This document shows, piece after piece, positions 15,698 to 24,168 of a stretch of 64,000 nucleotides of DNA (its first letter is position 1; each line of letters starts with the position of its first letter). The position numbers and the translations under genes were made by a program. This DNA comes from Paenibacillus fonticola DSM 21315 (GTDB taxonomy: Bacteria; Bacillota; Bacilli; Paenibacillales; Paenibacillaceae): assembly GCF_000381905.1 (NCBI RefSeq), contig NZ_KB907272.1, positions 1 through 64,000 of the forward strand, in the 5' to 3' direction. The notes beneath the pieces were generated by a model that worked only from the letters and a program-made list of their open reading frames with translations, was not told where the DNA came from and ran no database searches.

Positions 15698-16801
15698 ATG
15701 TTTATTTTAATCGCAGCAGTTATTGTCGTTCTGTATGGATTACTTGTCTATTATGTTTGCCGCAGCTGCTGGAGCTGGATGAAAGATAGCGTGCCTGCTT
15801 GGTTTAAATACGTCTATGTGGTTATCGCTTTGGTTCTGTCTAGTTCTTTTCTGTTAGGCCGAATCGGAGAGGGGTTTGTCGCATTTCAAATTATGGGCGC
15901 TTACTGGATGGCGGTATTTTGCCTGCTGTTGATCGTCCTGCCAGTGGTGCATGTCAGCTTATGGCTGCTGCGGCTCACCAAGCTGTCTCGGCCACGTGCC
16001 CAGAAAGCTGCCGGAGTCGTTATCCTTGTAACGCTTATCGTATCTGTAGCTTACGGTACGTTTAACGCTTACAGTCCCGTTGTACGACAGTATTCGATCC
16101 AAATCAACAAGCCGAACTCGTCCGCGCCGCAGATGAATATCGTCATGGCGGCCGATATGCACTTCGGACAGCTGTCGGGCAAGCAGCACGCCAAACGTCT
16201 GGTCGAGCGCATTAATGCTTTGAAGCCGGACATCGTGCTGTTTCCGGGAGACATTGTCGACGATGATCTCCGGCCTTTTGAGCAAAAGGGAATAGGTGAT
16301 ATTTTAAAGGGGATTTCAGCGCCTTATGGTGTGTACGCGACACTCGGCAATCATGACACATATACCGGGGAGATGGAGCATTTCATTGAGGTGCTTGAGA
16401 AGAGCAAAATGACTATTTTGTACGATGAGGCGGTTACGATTGACGACAGTTTTACCCTGATCGGACGCAAAGACCGGATCGATCGGGAGCGAGACTCTTT
16501 ACACGAACTCATCACAGGTCTCGATTCCTCCAAGCCGCTCATTCTGCTTGATCACCAGCCATATGATCTCGATATCGCCGAGCAGGAAGGGGTCGACCTG
16601 GTGCTGTCGGGCCATACGCACCGTGGTCAGATTGCGCCAGCTCATCTTATTACCAGGATGTTGTTCGAGAACGATTGGGGGTATTTGCGGAAGGGGGACA
16701 TGCATTCGGTCGTCACTTCTGGCTTTGGCTTCTGGGGCCCGCCGATTCGCATTGGCAGCCGCTCAGAAATTGTACAAATACAGGTGTCGTTTGCAGAGTG
16801 A
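15698..16801 (+). CDS. Membrane-anchored metallophosphoesterase
   Basis: About four N-terminal membrane segments lie within residues 1-125 (FILIAAVIVVLYGLLVYYV, then three more). A calcineurin-like phosphoesterase domain with all its metal motifs follows: DMHFG, FPGDIVDD, LGNHDTY and SGHTHRGQI. It resembles the YkuE/YaeI family, whose members act on lipid-linked phosphates at the membrane, but the substrate here is unknown. The length is 367 residues. The ATG follows GGGAGAG. It is monocistronic. Confidence 0.88.
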   Translation: MFILIAAVIVVLYGLLVYYVCRSCWSWMKDSVPAWFKYVYVVIALVLSSSFLLGRIGEGFVAFQIMGAYWMAVFCLLLIVLPVVHVSLWLLRLTKLSRPRAQKAAGVVILVTLIVSVAYGTFNAYSPVVRQYSIQINKPNSSAPQMNIVMAADMHFGQLSGKQHAKRLVERINALKPDIVLFPGDIVDDDLRPFEQKGIGDILKGISAPYGVYATLGNHDTYTGEMEHFIEVLEKSKMTILYDEAVTIDDSFTLIGRKDRIDRERDSLHELITGLDSSKPLILLDHQPYDLDIAEQEGVDLVLSGHTHRGQIAPAHLITRMLFENDWGYLRKGDMHSVVTSGFGFWGPPIRIGSRSEIVQIQVSFAE

Positions 16802-16931
16802 GGCCACGATGTAGAAGCGATTTACAAGCGAATTAATAAAGAATTAGAAGCGAACTAGAAGTGAATTTGAAATGAATTAAAAGTGAAGTCAAATTAATTT
16901 ATGACATTAACATTAAATGAGATTAATCATG

Positions 16932-16952
16932 ACCACCCGTCCAACGGGTGGT
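16932..16952. repeat. Terminal hairpin of the decayed IS200/IS605 element
   Basis: ACCACCCG pairs with CGGGTGGT around TCCAA. On the minus strand it lies downstream of the tnpA remnant at 17068. Subterminal hairpins of this kind are recognised by TnpA in IS200/IS605 elements, which have no terminal inverted repeats. It could also work as a weak terminator for the upstream phosphoesterase gene. Confidence 0.6.
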
Positions 16953-17067
16953 TTGCTCTTGGGCTGTAACCCCCTGTTGCCAAACTGCGCCTAAAGACGC
17001 TAGCCTGACCACAAATCTGTTCAGGCTCAGTGTTATTTGTCACTTTCACTTACCAGTTATACTGGTT

Positions 17068-17268
17068 TATTTCTTTTTGCTCTTGTTGCCGCTGAACGGA
17101 TCTACATACTCTTTTACGCTCAGCTTATCTATGGCTTGATCATGTGCTTCTTGTTCACGAATGTATTTCGCTACAGTTGCTTCATTTAGGCTCACTGTCC
17201 AAATATCCTTCTGACCAGAATTTCCGATTCCCATATTTATACTTTAACTGCGCATGCTTCTCAAAGAT
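17068..17268 (-). pseudogene. tnpA: Decayed IS200/IS605 transposase TnpA, C-terminal remnant
   Basis: Read on the minus strand, 17268-17180 encodes FEKHAQLKYKYGNRKFWSEGY and is then shifted. A second frame encodes LNEATVAKYIREQEAHDQ, then DKLSVKEYVDPFSG and a stop at 17068. Both parts are the conserved C-terminus of the Y1 transposase; KYIREQ contains the catalytic Tyr and its Gln. A small deletion and frameshift separates the two parts (the usual YYVSTVG is lost), and the N-terminal domain with the HUH motif is absent. It cannot make an active transposase. Hairpins at 16932 and 17284 flank it. Confidence 0.8.
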
Positions 17269-17283
17269 CATTAACGCACCTCC

Positions 17284-17299
17284 ACCCGCATTAGCGGGT
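17284..17299. repeat. Second hairpin of the decayed IS200/IS605 element
   Basis: ACCCGC pairs with GCGGGT around ATTA, followed on the plus strand by GTTTTTTG. It lies just upstream of the tnpA remnant in the minus orientation, where the left-end hairpin is expected. It could also stop transcription on the plus strand. Confidence 0.5.
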
Positions 17300-17345
17300 C
17301 GTTTTTTGTTTACGCGTTTCACGCACTCAACTGGCTAAAGCCTAT

Positions 17346-17407
17346 AAATAAAAGCCGTCGAAGAGACACGACAGCTTTTATTTGAAGCCTGGGAGACGAC
17401 CCAGGCT
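17346..17407. terminator. Double hairpin downstream of the siderophore-binding gene
   Basis: AAATAAAAGCCGTCG (17346-17360) pairs with CGACAGCTTTTATTT (17369-17383) with one mismatch. A second perfect 8-bp stem, AGCCTGGG/CCCAGGCT, lies at 17386-17407. The gene on the minus strand ends at 17446, so these are likely its terminator. The A/T-flanked first stem would work in both directions. Confidence 0.65.
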
Positions 17408-17445
17408 CATTTATTATGTTTTATCACAGTATTACCTACTATTGC

Positions 17446-18489
17446 TTACTGCTGAACCTCATAGATTTCATAGAGCTCATCGAGCATCAAGTTGGCTGCT
17501 TTAATGCCGCCGGCGGTGTTCCAGATCGCATCGCTTACTTTATAAGCATGGCCGTTTTTGACGGCACTGAGGTTTTGCCATAGTGGATCATTCGTCCATT
17601 CCTTTTCCGTTTCACTAGCTTTGTCGTCTCCAGTTTCATACGTAAAGTAGAAGAGACGATCCGCATCGGCTTCCGGCAAACGTTCTTTCGTAATTTCATC
17701 GACGAAATTATCTTTGGCATTTTTCGTCATATCGTTCCGGGCCAGGCCAAGCTGATCAAAGATAATGCCGGAGAACGAGTTGGTATGATAGACGCGGGTT
17801 TTACCAGCCATGAAACGAACTACGGATACGGTCTCATCCAATTTGCCGCCAGCTTTGGTTTTGAAATCTTCGACGCGTGCGTCGAACGCCGCCATTAGTT
17901 CATCGCCTTCCGCTGACTTGCCGAGAGCTTCAGCATACAGCTTGAAATTGATTTTCCATTCGCCGCGCAAATCTTCGGCCATTACGGTCGGTGCGATACC
18001 ATTGAGCTGCTCATACACTTTTTCCTGGCGCATTTTGTTACCAATGATCAAATCTGGCTGCAGCCCGGCAATGAGCTCTAGGTTTGGCTGGCTTTCCTCA
18101 CCGACTACAGTTACGCCTTCCATCTCGTCTTTAATATGATCGTACCACGGATCTCCCGTCCAAGATCTTACGGCACCTACAGGCTTAACACCAAGAGCGA
18201 GAAGGGCTTCAGTTCCTTCGTTGGTCAGGATGACGACCTTTTGCGGTGTGCCTTTGATCTCGGTTTCTCCCATGGCATGCTTCACTATGCGAACTTGATC
18301 ATCGTTGCCATCAGAAGCATTCCCGGCAGATGCATTGTCGGCTGAAGCATTATTCGCTGGTGCGGACGAATTCCCGCCGCCTGCAGAATCTTTGCTTCCA
18401 CAAGCGGTAAGTACCAGGAAAAGCGCCATAAATAGCGCTGCAATTTTGAAGGTATGACTCAGTTTATGACTTATTTTGTGTGCGAACAT
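17446..18489 (-). CDS. Iron-siderophore ABC transporter, substrate-binding lipoprotein
   Basis: A type II signal sequence ends in LVLTAC, so the mature protein is lipid-anchored at Cys, outside the membrane. A Ser/Ala/Asn-rich linker follows. The helical-backbone binding fold of the FecB/FhuD/BtuF family is visible (PQKVVILTNEGTEALLALGVKPVG near residue 82, GEESQPNLELIAGLQPDLIIG near 125). The length is 347 residues. It is divergent from two FecCD permeases and an ATPase, with two Fur boxes between, so it almost certainly delivers a ferric siderophore to them. The exact siderophore is unknown. Confidence 0.92.
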   Translation of the reverse strand: MFAHKISHKLSHTFKIAALFMALFLVLTACGSKDSAGGGNSSAPANNASADNASAGNASDGNDDQVRIVKHAMGETEIKGTPQKVVILTNEGTEALLALGVKPVGAVRSWTGDPWYDHIKDEMEGVTVVGEESQPNLELIAGLQPDLIIGNKMRQEKVYEQLNGIAPTVMAEDLRGEWKINFKLYAEALGKSAEGDELMAAFDARVEDFKTKAGGKLDETVSVVRFMAGKTRVYHTNSFSGIIFDQLGLARNDMTKNAKDNFVDEITKERLPEADADRLFYFTYETGDDKASETEKEWTNDPLWQNLSAVKNGHAYKVSDAIWNTAGGIKAANLMLDELYEIYEVQQ

Positions 18490-18507
18490 GAATTTTGTTT
18501 CCCCCTA

Positions 18508-18545
18508 TTATAATATGTAATGGATCAGCCTGAGAATCATTATCA
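18508..18545 (-). promoter_or_regulatory. Promoter and Fur box for the substrate-binding gene
   Basis: TGAGAATCATTATCA at 18531-18545 is a 7-1-7 Fur box with one mismatch between the arms. On the minus strand TATAAT (18508-18513) is a perfect -10. Seventeen bases away, at 18531-18536, TTCTCA is a weak -35 that lies inside the Fur box. Iron-loaded Fur bound here would block polymerase. Confidence 0.75.
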
Positions 18546-18599
18546 TTCACTGGCACTATCAAATCATAATCGAGAGCAGAATCGCTGTCAATAAAAATT

Positions 18600-18649
18600 T
18601 GAGAATGATTCTCATATTCATTGACAATGGAAGCTCCTTCATCTAAAAT
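18600..18649 (+). promoter_or_regulatory. Promoter and perfect Fur box for the permease operon
   Basis: TGAGAATGATTCTCA at 18600-18614 is a perfect 7-1-7 palindrome of the Bacillus Fur type. It ends six bases before a canonical promoter: TTGACA at 18621-18626, a 17-base spacer and TAAAAT at 18644-18649. Iron repression of the whole locus is therefore expected. Confidence 0.85.
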
Positions 18650-18684
18650 TCATAAAGAGTTCATATGAAATTTACGTTCAGATT

Positions 18685-19689
18685 ATGTTGGAAGCGTGGA
18701 AAATTATGAGAGTCGTATATTTGTTCACATTACTCGGTGCGCTTGGAGCGATAATGATCGCTAGCATCGCATTCGGGGTTACTGATATTCCATTAGGCAC
18801 AGTATGGGAGTCGCTCACACAATTTAATGGAAGCAATGAACATTTGGTCATTCGTACAACGAGGATACCGAGAGCGCTGATTGCCGCTTCTGTTGGCGCC
18901 TGCTTGGCAGTGGCCGGGGCGGTCATGCAGGTGATGACACGCAACCCGATCGCATCGCCAAGTACGCTTGGCGTAAACTCGGGAGCTGCTTTTTTTATTA
19001 TGCTGGCCTCGGTCTGGCTAGGGGTATCCGGGATGAATGCTTTTACGTGGGTAGCGCTGATCGGAGCAGCCATTAGCGGAGGAATCGTCTTTCTGTTGGG
19101 GAGTGTCGGCAGGGACGGCATGTCGCCAGTTAAGATTACGCTGGCTGGTGCATCGATGTCGGCGTTCTTTGCTTCATTGACCCAAGGCTTGATGCTGACG
19201 GACGGCAAGATGTTCGATCAGATCCTCGTATGGCTCGTCGGCTCGGTTGCCGGTCGCGAAATGGCCCAGCTCCAGGCCGTCTGGCCTTATATGCTGGCAG
19301 GCATGATCATTTCGCTCTTGCTGTCCCGGCATTTGAACGTGCTGGCCATGGGGGATGATGTCGCACAGGGGCTCGGTCAGAGCACAGCCTATATCAAGCT
19401 GTTCGGTGCGCTCGCAGTCATTCTGTTAGCAGGCGCTTCAGTCGCTGTAGCCGGACCGATTGCGTTCGTAGGGATCATCATTCCGCATATCGTCCGTTAC
19501 TTTATCGGTACGGATTTCCGCTGGATATTGCCGTACTGTGCGGTGCTTGGCGCTATTTTACTGGTTGCCGCCGATTTGGGATCGCGCTATATCGCTATGC
19601 CGAAGGAAGTGCCCGTCGGGGTCATGACCGCGGTGATCGGCGTACCGTTCTTTGTCTACATTGCTAGGAAAGGCAGACGCACGTCATGA
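18685..19689 (+). CDS. Siderophore ABC transporter permease, FecCD family (first subunit)
   Basis: A 334-residue polytopic protein with about nine membrane segments. The FecCD signature is clear: RIPRALIAASVGACLAVAGAV near residue 52, RNPIASPSTLGVNSGAAFF near 84, and GPIAFVGIIIPHIVRYF near 258. It forms the channel with the next gene. Two starts are possible, ATG 18685 and ATG 18706; neither has a strong ribosome site and I keep the longer. It overlaps the next gene by four bases (ATGA). Confidence 0.93.
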   Translation: MLEAWKIMRVVYLFTLLGALGAIMIASIAFGVTDIPLGTVWESLTQFNGSNEHLVIRTTRIPRALIAASVGACLAVAGAVMQVMTRNPIASPSTLGVNSGAAFFIMLASVWLGVSGMNAFTWVALIGAAISGGIVFLLGSVGRDGMSPVKITLAGASMSAFFASLTQGLMLTDGKMFDQILVWLVGSVAGREMAQLQAVWPYMLAGMIISLLLSRHLNVLAMGDDVAQGLGQSTAYIKLFGALAVILLAGASVAVAGPIAFVGIIIPHIVRYFIGTDFRWILPYCAVLGAILLVAADLGSRYIAMPKEVPVGVMTAVIGVPFFVYIARKGRRTS

Positions 19690-20732
19690 GTAAATATAAG
19701 CCGCTACGTTCTCGGGGCGCCCAATTTTCCGTACTGATCGAGAAAAGGGCTGTATGGATTACCCTTATTCTATTTATTGTTTGTCTCGCCGCTATGATCG
19801 TGAGCACCGGAGCGGGAAGCCAGTTCATTACTCCGCTTAACGTGATCAAAACGCTGCTGGGCAAAGGCGAGCCCACCTATGAAGTGATCATTATGAAGCT
19901 CCGTTTGCCGCGGATTATCATTGCCGTGCTTGTAGGCTCTTCGCTGGCCGTCGCCGGGGCGGTTCTCCAGAGCATCATCCGCAATCCGCTCGCTTCCCCT
20001 GATGTCGCAGGGATAACGGAAGGGGCGTCGCTTGGCGCAGTGTTGTTTATTTTTCTGTTCGGGGGCACAGTGCCGATTCATTGGATGCCGCTCACTTCGA
20101 TTACAGGAGCATTTCTAATAACGGGGCTTTTGTACATTCTCGCATGGAAAAAAGGGGTTGACCCGCTGCGGCTTGTACTGATCGGAATCGGGATTTCTGC
20201 AGCGATCAAATCGATCTCCTATATGTTGGTCATTTCCGGTCCATTGCAACTGGCTCAGCGTTCGTTAACTTTTATGACCGGCAGCATTTACGGGACGTCT
20301 TGGGATAAAGATGTGCTGACGCTGCTGCCATGGGTAGCGGTGCTGTTGCCGCTCACCTGGCTTCAGACCAGAAACGTCAACATACAAGCGCTTGGAGACG
20401 AGGTGGCGAGCAGTGCCGGGGCGCATGTGCAGAAGCACCGTCTACTCCTTCTTGCATTGAGCGTAGCGCTCGCCGGGGCGGCGGTCGCGATAGGCGGAGC
20501 CATCGGTTTCATCGGCTTGATGGCGCCCCATATGGCGCGCAAGCTCGTGGGTTCTTCTTTTGGCAGCGTGCTGCCCGTCAGTGCTCTGCTTGGGGCGATC
20601 ATTCTGTTGCTAGCCGATCTGGCGGCGCGGACGGCATTTTTGCCGAATGACGTACCTGCTGGTGTGCTGACCGCTGCCATCGGAGCTCCGTTTTTTATGT
20701 ATTTGCTATACCGCAACCGAAACCGTTATTAA
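19686..20732 (+). CDS. Siderophore ABC transporter permease, FecCD family (second subunit)
   Basis: A second FecCD permease, 348 residues. It has RLPRIIIAVLVGSSLAVAGAVLQ near residue 75, RNPLASPDVAGITEGASLGA near 107 and IGFIGLMAPHMARKLVG near 275. It pairs with the preceding subunit as a heterodimer. The ATG overlaps the previous stop, so translation is coupled. About nine membrane helices are expected, as in other members. Confidence 0.93.
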   Translation: MSKYKPLRSRGAQFSVLIEKRAVWITLILFIVCLAAMIVSTGAGSQFITPLNVIKTLLGKGEPTYEVIIMKLRLPRIIIAVLVGSSLAVAGAVLQSIIRNPLASPDVAGITEGASLGAVLFIFLFGGTVPIHWMPLTSITGAFLITGLLYILAWKKGVDPLRLVLIGIGISAAIKSISYMLVISGPLQLAQRSLTFMTGSIYGTSWDKDVLTLLPWVAVLLPLTWLQTRNVNIQALGDEVASSAGAHVQKHRLLLLALSVALAGAAVAIGGAIGFIGLMAPHMARKLVGSSFGSVLPVSALLGAIILLLADLAARTAFLPNDVPAGVLTAAIGAPFFMYLLYRNRNRY

Positions 20733-20750
20733 TTCAGGAGGAATGCGATT

Positions 20751-21677
20751 ATGGGTACGCTGGAAGTGAAAAATCTTGGATTGTCCTATGGAAGCGCCTA
20801 TATATTCGAAAATTTGGATCTCTCTATACCAGAGGGTAAGATTACGGTGTTTATAGGCAGCAACGGATGCGGCAAATCAACGCTGCTGCGTTCCATGGCA
20901 AGGCTCCTGAAGCCGCAGCAGGGCTCAGTCATTCTAGCGGGGAGCGACATTTCCAGTATGTCGACAAAAGAGGTGGCGAAGAAACTGGCGATCCTTCCGC
21001 AGGGTCCGACAGCTCCGGAGGGGTTAACTGTGCTGCAGCTCGTCAAGCAGGGAAGATATCCTTACCAAAGCTGGCTGAAGCAATGGTCGCGGGAGGATGA
21101 GGAAGTCGTTCAACAGGCGCTTGAAGCGACTGGGATGAGCGAGTTGGCCGAGCGGCCGGTGGACTCCTTGTCAGGCGGCCAGCGGCAGCGGGCTTGGATT
21201 GCGATGACGCTGGCTCAGGAGACACCGATCATTCTGCTTGATGAGCCGACGACATACCTCGATTTGACGCATCAGATCGAGGTGCTTGATTTACTTTATG
21301 AAATGAATGATCGCGACAAGCGGACGATTGTCATGGTACTTCATGACATTAATCTTGCCTGCAGGTATGCGGACCATATCGTGGCGATTCGCGATGGACG
21401 AATCGAAGCGCAAGGAGCACCTAACGAAGTCGTAGACGAGCAGCTGATCGAGAACGTCTTCCGGCTCAAATGCGAGATCATTCCCGATCCGCTGTATGGC
21501 ACGCCGCTCTGCATTCCGCATGATAACTGCCGACTGCGTGCTTCACGCGCACTGGCACAACAGCAAAAGCGGCAAAACAATTCGCTGCACGGCCAACCCG
21601 TTGGAGAACACAATAAAACGGAAGAAACGGTTGAGCCGGTCAAGGAGCTGGTTGCCGCATCGCCGGTTAGAGTGTAA
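20751..21677 (+). CDS. Siderophore ABC transporter ATP-binding protein
   Basis: The ATPase of the uptake system. Walker A is GSNGCGKST near residue 36, the signature motif is LSGGQRQR near 139, Walker B is IILLDEPT near 159 and the switch His is in VLHDIN near 195. The core resembles FecE/FhuC. Beyond residue 255 there is a hydrophilic tail of about 50 residues, rich in Gln, Asn and Glu, that the family usually lacks. AGGAGG precedes the ATG by about 9 bases. It is the last gene of the operon. Confidence 0.93.
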   Translation: MGTLEVKNLGLSYGSAYIFENLDLSIPEGKITVFIGSNGCGKSTLLRSMARLLKPQQGSVILAGSDISSMSTKEVAKKLAILPQGPTAPEGLTVLQLVKQGRYPYQSWLKQWSREDEEVVQQALEATGMSELAERPVDSLSGGQRQRAWIAMTLAQETPIILLDEPTTYLDLTHQIEVLDLLYEMNDRDKRTIVMVLHDINLACRYADHIVAIRDGRIEAQGAPNEVVDEQLIENVFRLKCEIIPDPLYGTPLCIPHDNCRLRASRALAQQQKRQNNSLHGQPVGEHNKTEETVEPVKELVAASPVRV

Positions 21678-21865
21678 GCTGTAGCAGTACAATGCGTTAG
21701 GGTGTAATCTAGCAGTATAATGTTGAAGTTTGACCCTGTAAATTCAAGCTGAAGCTGAAGTGTAACGCTTGTTTTTAGCTGAAGTTATAAGCTGAAGTAT
21801 AACGCTTATTCTAAGATGAAATTTAATGCCGGAGTATTTTATGATTTTTAAATAGCATCTAAATG
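21678..21865. repeat. Degenerate AGCTGAAGT short repeats after the ABC operon
   Basis: The stretch is built from diverged words such as GTGTAAGCTGTAGCAGTA, AAGCTGAAG and GAAGTATAACGCTTAT. It has no coding frame and no clear structure. It matches the pattern of short-period repeats found behind other genes in this window. A terminator follows. Confidence 0.5.
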
Positions 21866-21898
21866 AACCTCGCCAAGCGGCGGGGTTATTTGTTTTTT
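21866..21898 (+). terminator. Terminator of the siderophore operon
   Basis: AACCTCGCC pairs with GGCGGGGTT around AAGC with one T-G wobble, followed by ATTTGTTTTTT. This is a standard rho-independent terminator. The remaining gap to 22151 shows no further feature apart from AT-rich DNA before the Rrf2 gene. Confidence 0.8.
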
Positions 21899-22151
21899 AA
21901 CGTGAATAAGCATAAACAATACAAACATCTGGTTGAGGAAGCTTGTTATGGCAGCAAGAATTGGCTGGATTGGCAGGAGTGGAAGTGGAGGGGGATTGGC
22001 TGCGAATTGCGTACTTGGGTGTACTTCTTACCGTGATTAGAGGTTTACTTGCTATAAAAAATAAAGTATATTATTAAAAGTGCGACTAACGTCGACAATG
22101 ATTGTCCGCGTTTGTTGATGAAGAAATAACTTAAAGGCGTGTGAAGTATAA

Positions 22152-22634
22152 ATGCATATGAAAACAGGTGTTGAACAATCGGTGTATGCCATTTTTCTGC
22201 TAAGCCTGCTGCCCGACAAAGCGGTGCTGCCGGGGGAAGCGATTAGCCTGCAGCTTGGAGCTTCAGCCACCTATTTTCAGAAATTGTTGAGGAAATTGGT
22301 CAGCGCAGATCTGATCACATCCGTTTCCGGCGTGAAAGGCGGCTTCAGGCTGAAGAAGAAGCTGGAGGATATCCGGATTTATGACGTGTACCTCGCTATA
22401 GAAGGGCAGCAGACGCTGTACTCCTCGTGCGGGACTCTGAATGATATGCTTGAATTACATGCGGAGGATCAGTGCTGCTTGTTAACCGATTTGATGGAGG
22501 AAGCGGAGACGGCCTGGAAATCGGTACTGAAACGGGAGACCGTCGCCGACCTGGCCGCGGAGATGCAGGAGGAGCGCTTCAAAAGCAGGCTGGAATGTTT
22601 ACAATCTTGGGTCAAGGAAAAAATGGTTGTATAA
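22152..22634 (+). CDS. Rrf2-family transcriptional regulator
   Basis: A 160-residue protein. The N-terminal winged helix is typical (VEQSVYAIFLLSLLPDKAVLPGEAIS, then SATYFQKLLRKLVSADLI and SVSGVKGGFRL). Three cysteines (SSCGTL near 95, DQCCLL near 109) lie where NsrR/IscR-type members bind an Fe-S cluster, although the spacing is not standard. It may sense redox stress or nitric oxide and control the flavin monooxygenase gene downstream. That target is inferred only from proximity. Confidence 0.85.
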   Translation: MHMKTGVEQSVYAIFLLSLLPDKAVLPGEAISLQLGASATYFQKLLRKLVSADLITSVSGVKGGFRLKKKLEDIRIYDVYLAIEGQQTLYSSCGTLNDMLELHAEDQCCLLTDLMEEAETAWKSVLKRETVADLAAEMQEERFKSRLECLQSWVKEKMVV

Positions 22635-22669
22635 CGCGCAAACTCCGAAAACTAAGGGAATTACGGAAA

Positions 22670-22925
22670 GCGCTGGAGGCGCTTAAAGCACTTAAAGCAC
22701 TTAAAGCACTTAAAGCACTTAAAGCACTCGAAGTACTAGAAGTAATAGAAGTACTAGACACTCTTGCAACATTTGATGTGTTTGAAGCACTTGAGGCAAG
22801 CACTTGACACTCTTGCCACACTTGAGGCATTTGAACCACTTGGAGCAAGCACTCGAAGCTCTGGGTATACTTAAAACACTTAAAACACTTAAAACACTTA
22901 AAACACTTAAAGCTACTTAAAGCTT
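22670..22925. repeat. CACTTAAAG nine-base tandem repeats
   Basis: About 250 bases of nine-base units: CACTTAAAG in five near-identical copies, then diverged forms (CACTCGAAG, TACTAGAAG, CACTTGAGG), then a second run of CACTTAAAA. Open frames exist in several registers (Lys-Ala-Leu repeats on one strand, Ser-Ala-Leu on the other), but they lack ribosome sites and simply mirror the repeat. It fills most of the gap between the Rrf2 gene and the monooxygenase. Confidence 0.8.
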
Positions 22926-22951
22926 CATTACATGTGAAAGAAGGGAATCAT

Positions 22952-23971
22952 ATGAGCGCACAACATAAAAAGCTAAACGAAATTTCATATTCCGTATTGG
23001 ATCTTGTCCCGATAACAAAAGGGGGCTCGCCCGCCCAGTCTTTTAAGAACAGCCTTGATTTGGCCCAGCATGCTGAGAAATGGGGATACCGGAGATATTG
23101 GCTAGCGGAGCATCACAATATGCCGGGAATCGGCAGCTCGGCCACCTCGGTCGTCATCGGCTATATCGCCGGGGGAACAAGCACGATCCGGGTCGGTTCT
23201 GGCGGCATCATGCTGCCAAACCATTCACCGCTGGTCATCGCCGAGCAATTCGGCACGCTTGAAGCGATGTATCCCGGGCGGATTGATTTGGGCTTAGGCC
23301 GCGCTCCGGGAAGCGACCAGAGCACAATGCTGGCGCTGCGGCGCGATCCGCGTGCGAACGGGCATGATTTTCCGGATCAACTGGAGCAGCTGCGAAGCTA
23401 TTTGGATGAGAATTCACGGCATAACCGCGTAAGGGCCATCCCAGGAGAAGGCCAGGACATTCCCATCTGGCTGCTTGGCTCCAGCGGCTTCAGTTCTGCA
23501 TTAGCAGCGAAGCTGGGACTGCCGTTTGGCTTTGCGAGTCATTTCTCCCCTGAGAACACGATTCCAGCACTAACGCAGTATCAATCGCAATTCCAGCCTT
23601 CCGCTGTACTGGATAAGCCGTATGCAATGGCAGGGATCAATGTGTTCGCAGCGGACACGACGGAAGAGGCCCAGTATCTCGCTACCTCATTCCAGCAGCA
23701 GTTTCTAAGCCTGATCCGCAATCATCCAGGCCAAATTCCGCCGCCTGTCGCAAGTATGGAGAACATTTGGACGGAATATGAGAAGGCATTAGTTATGAAG
23801 CAGCTTAAGGCGTCGATTATCGGCAACCCGGATGAGGTAAGAGAGCAGCTGCAGATGTTTGTAAATGATACCGGAGCGGATGAGCTCATTATCAATACGA
23901 CAATGTTTGATCATAAAGCACGCGTTCGTTCTTATGAGCTCGTTGCCGAAATTACCGGGCTCAAGAGTTAA
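22952..23971 (+). CDS. Luciferase-like flavin-dependent monooxygenase (LLM class, MsnO8 type)
   Basis: A TIM-barrel flavin monooxygenase of about 339 residues. Recognisable parts are ISYSVLDLVPITKGG at the start, YWLAEHHNMPGIGSSATSVVIG near 47, VGSGGIMLPNHSPLVIAEQFGTLEA near 80 and DLGLGRAPGSDQ near 112. These match the MsnO8/YwcH-like branch of bacterial luciferase relatives, which use reduced FMN; the substrate is unknown. ATG 22952 follows AAAGAAGGG by 6 bases; an upstream GTG at 22934 has no ribosome site. Confidence 0.9.
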   Translation: MSAQHKKLNEISYSVLDLVPITKGGSPAQSFKNSLDLAQHAEKWGYRRYWLAEHHNMPGIGSSATSVVIGYIAGGTSTIRVGSGGIMLPNHSPLVIAEQFGTLEAMYPGRIDLGLGRAPGSDQSTMLALRRDPRANGHDFPDQLEQLRSYLDENSRHNRVRAIPGEGQDIPIWLLGSSGFSSALAAKLGLPFGFASHFSPENTIPALTQYQSQFQPSAVLDKPYAMAGINVFAADTTEEAQYLATSFQQQFLSLIRNHPGQIPPPVASMENIWTEYEKALVMKQLKASIIGNPDEVREQLQMFVNDTGADELIINTTMFDHKARVRSYELVAEITGLKS

Positions 23972-24168
23972 GTTAACGTAATAATTGTTATGTAAACTAA
24001 GCTCGGCTTAAGAGCAAAAAACTTAAAATTTTATCATTTAGGATTCCCATTTTTTGCTGAATGTGATATCATGGATGCGAACAAAGGTTCTGTGTTCCAG
24101 TCTTTGTTTCAGCACCTTGGTCAGGCCATACTATCTTTATTACCAATTCAAGAAAAGGTGGTATCCAA

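Noticed and set aside
22472..22848. Open frames on both strands with Lys-Ala-Leu and Ser-Ala-Leu repeats
   Set aside because: They mirror the CACTTAAAG nine-base repeat and overlap the end of the Rrf2 gene.
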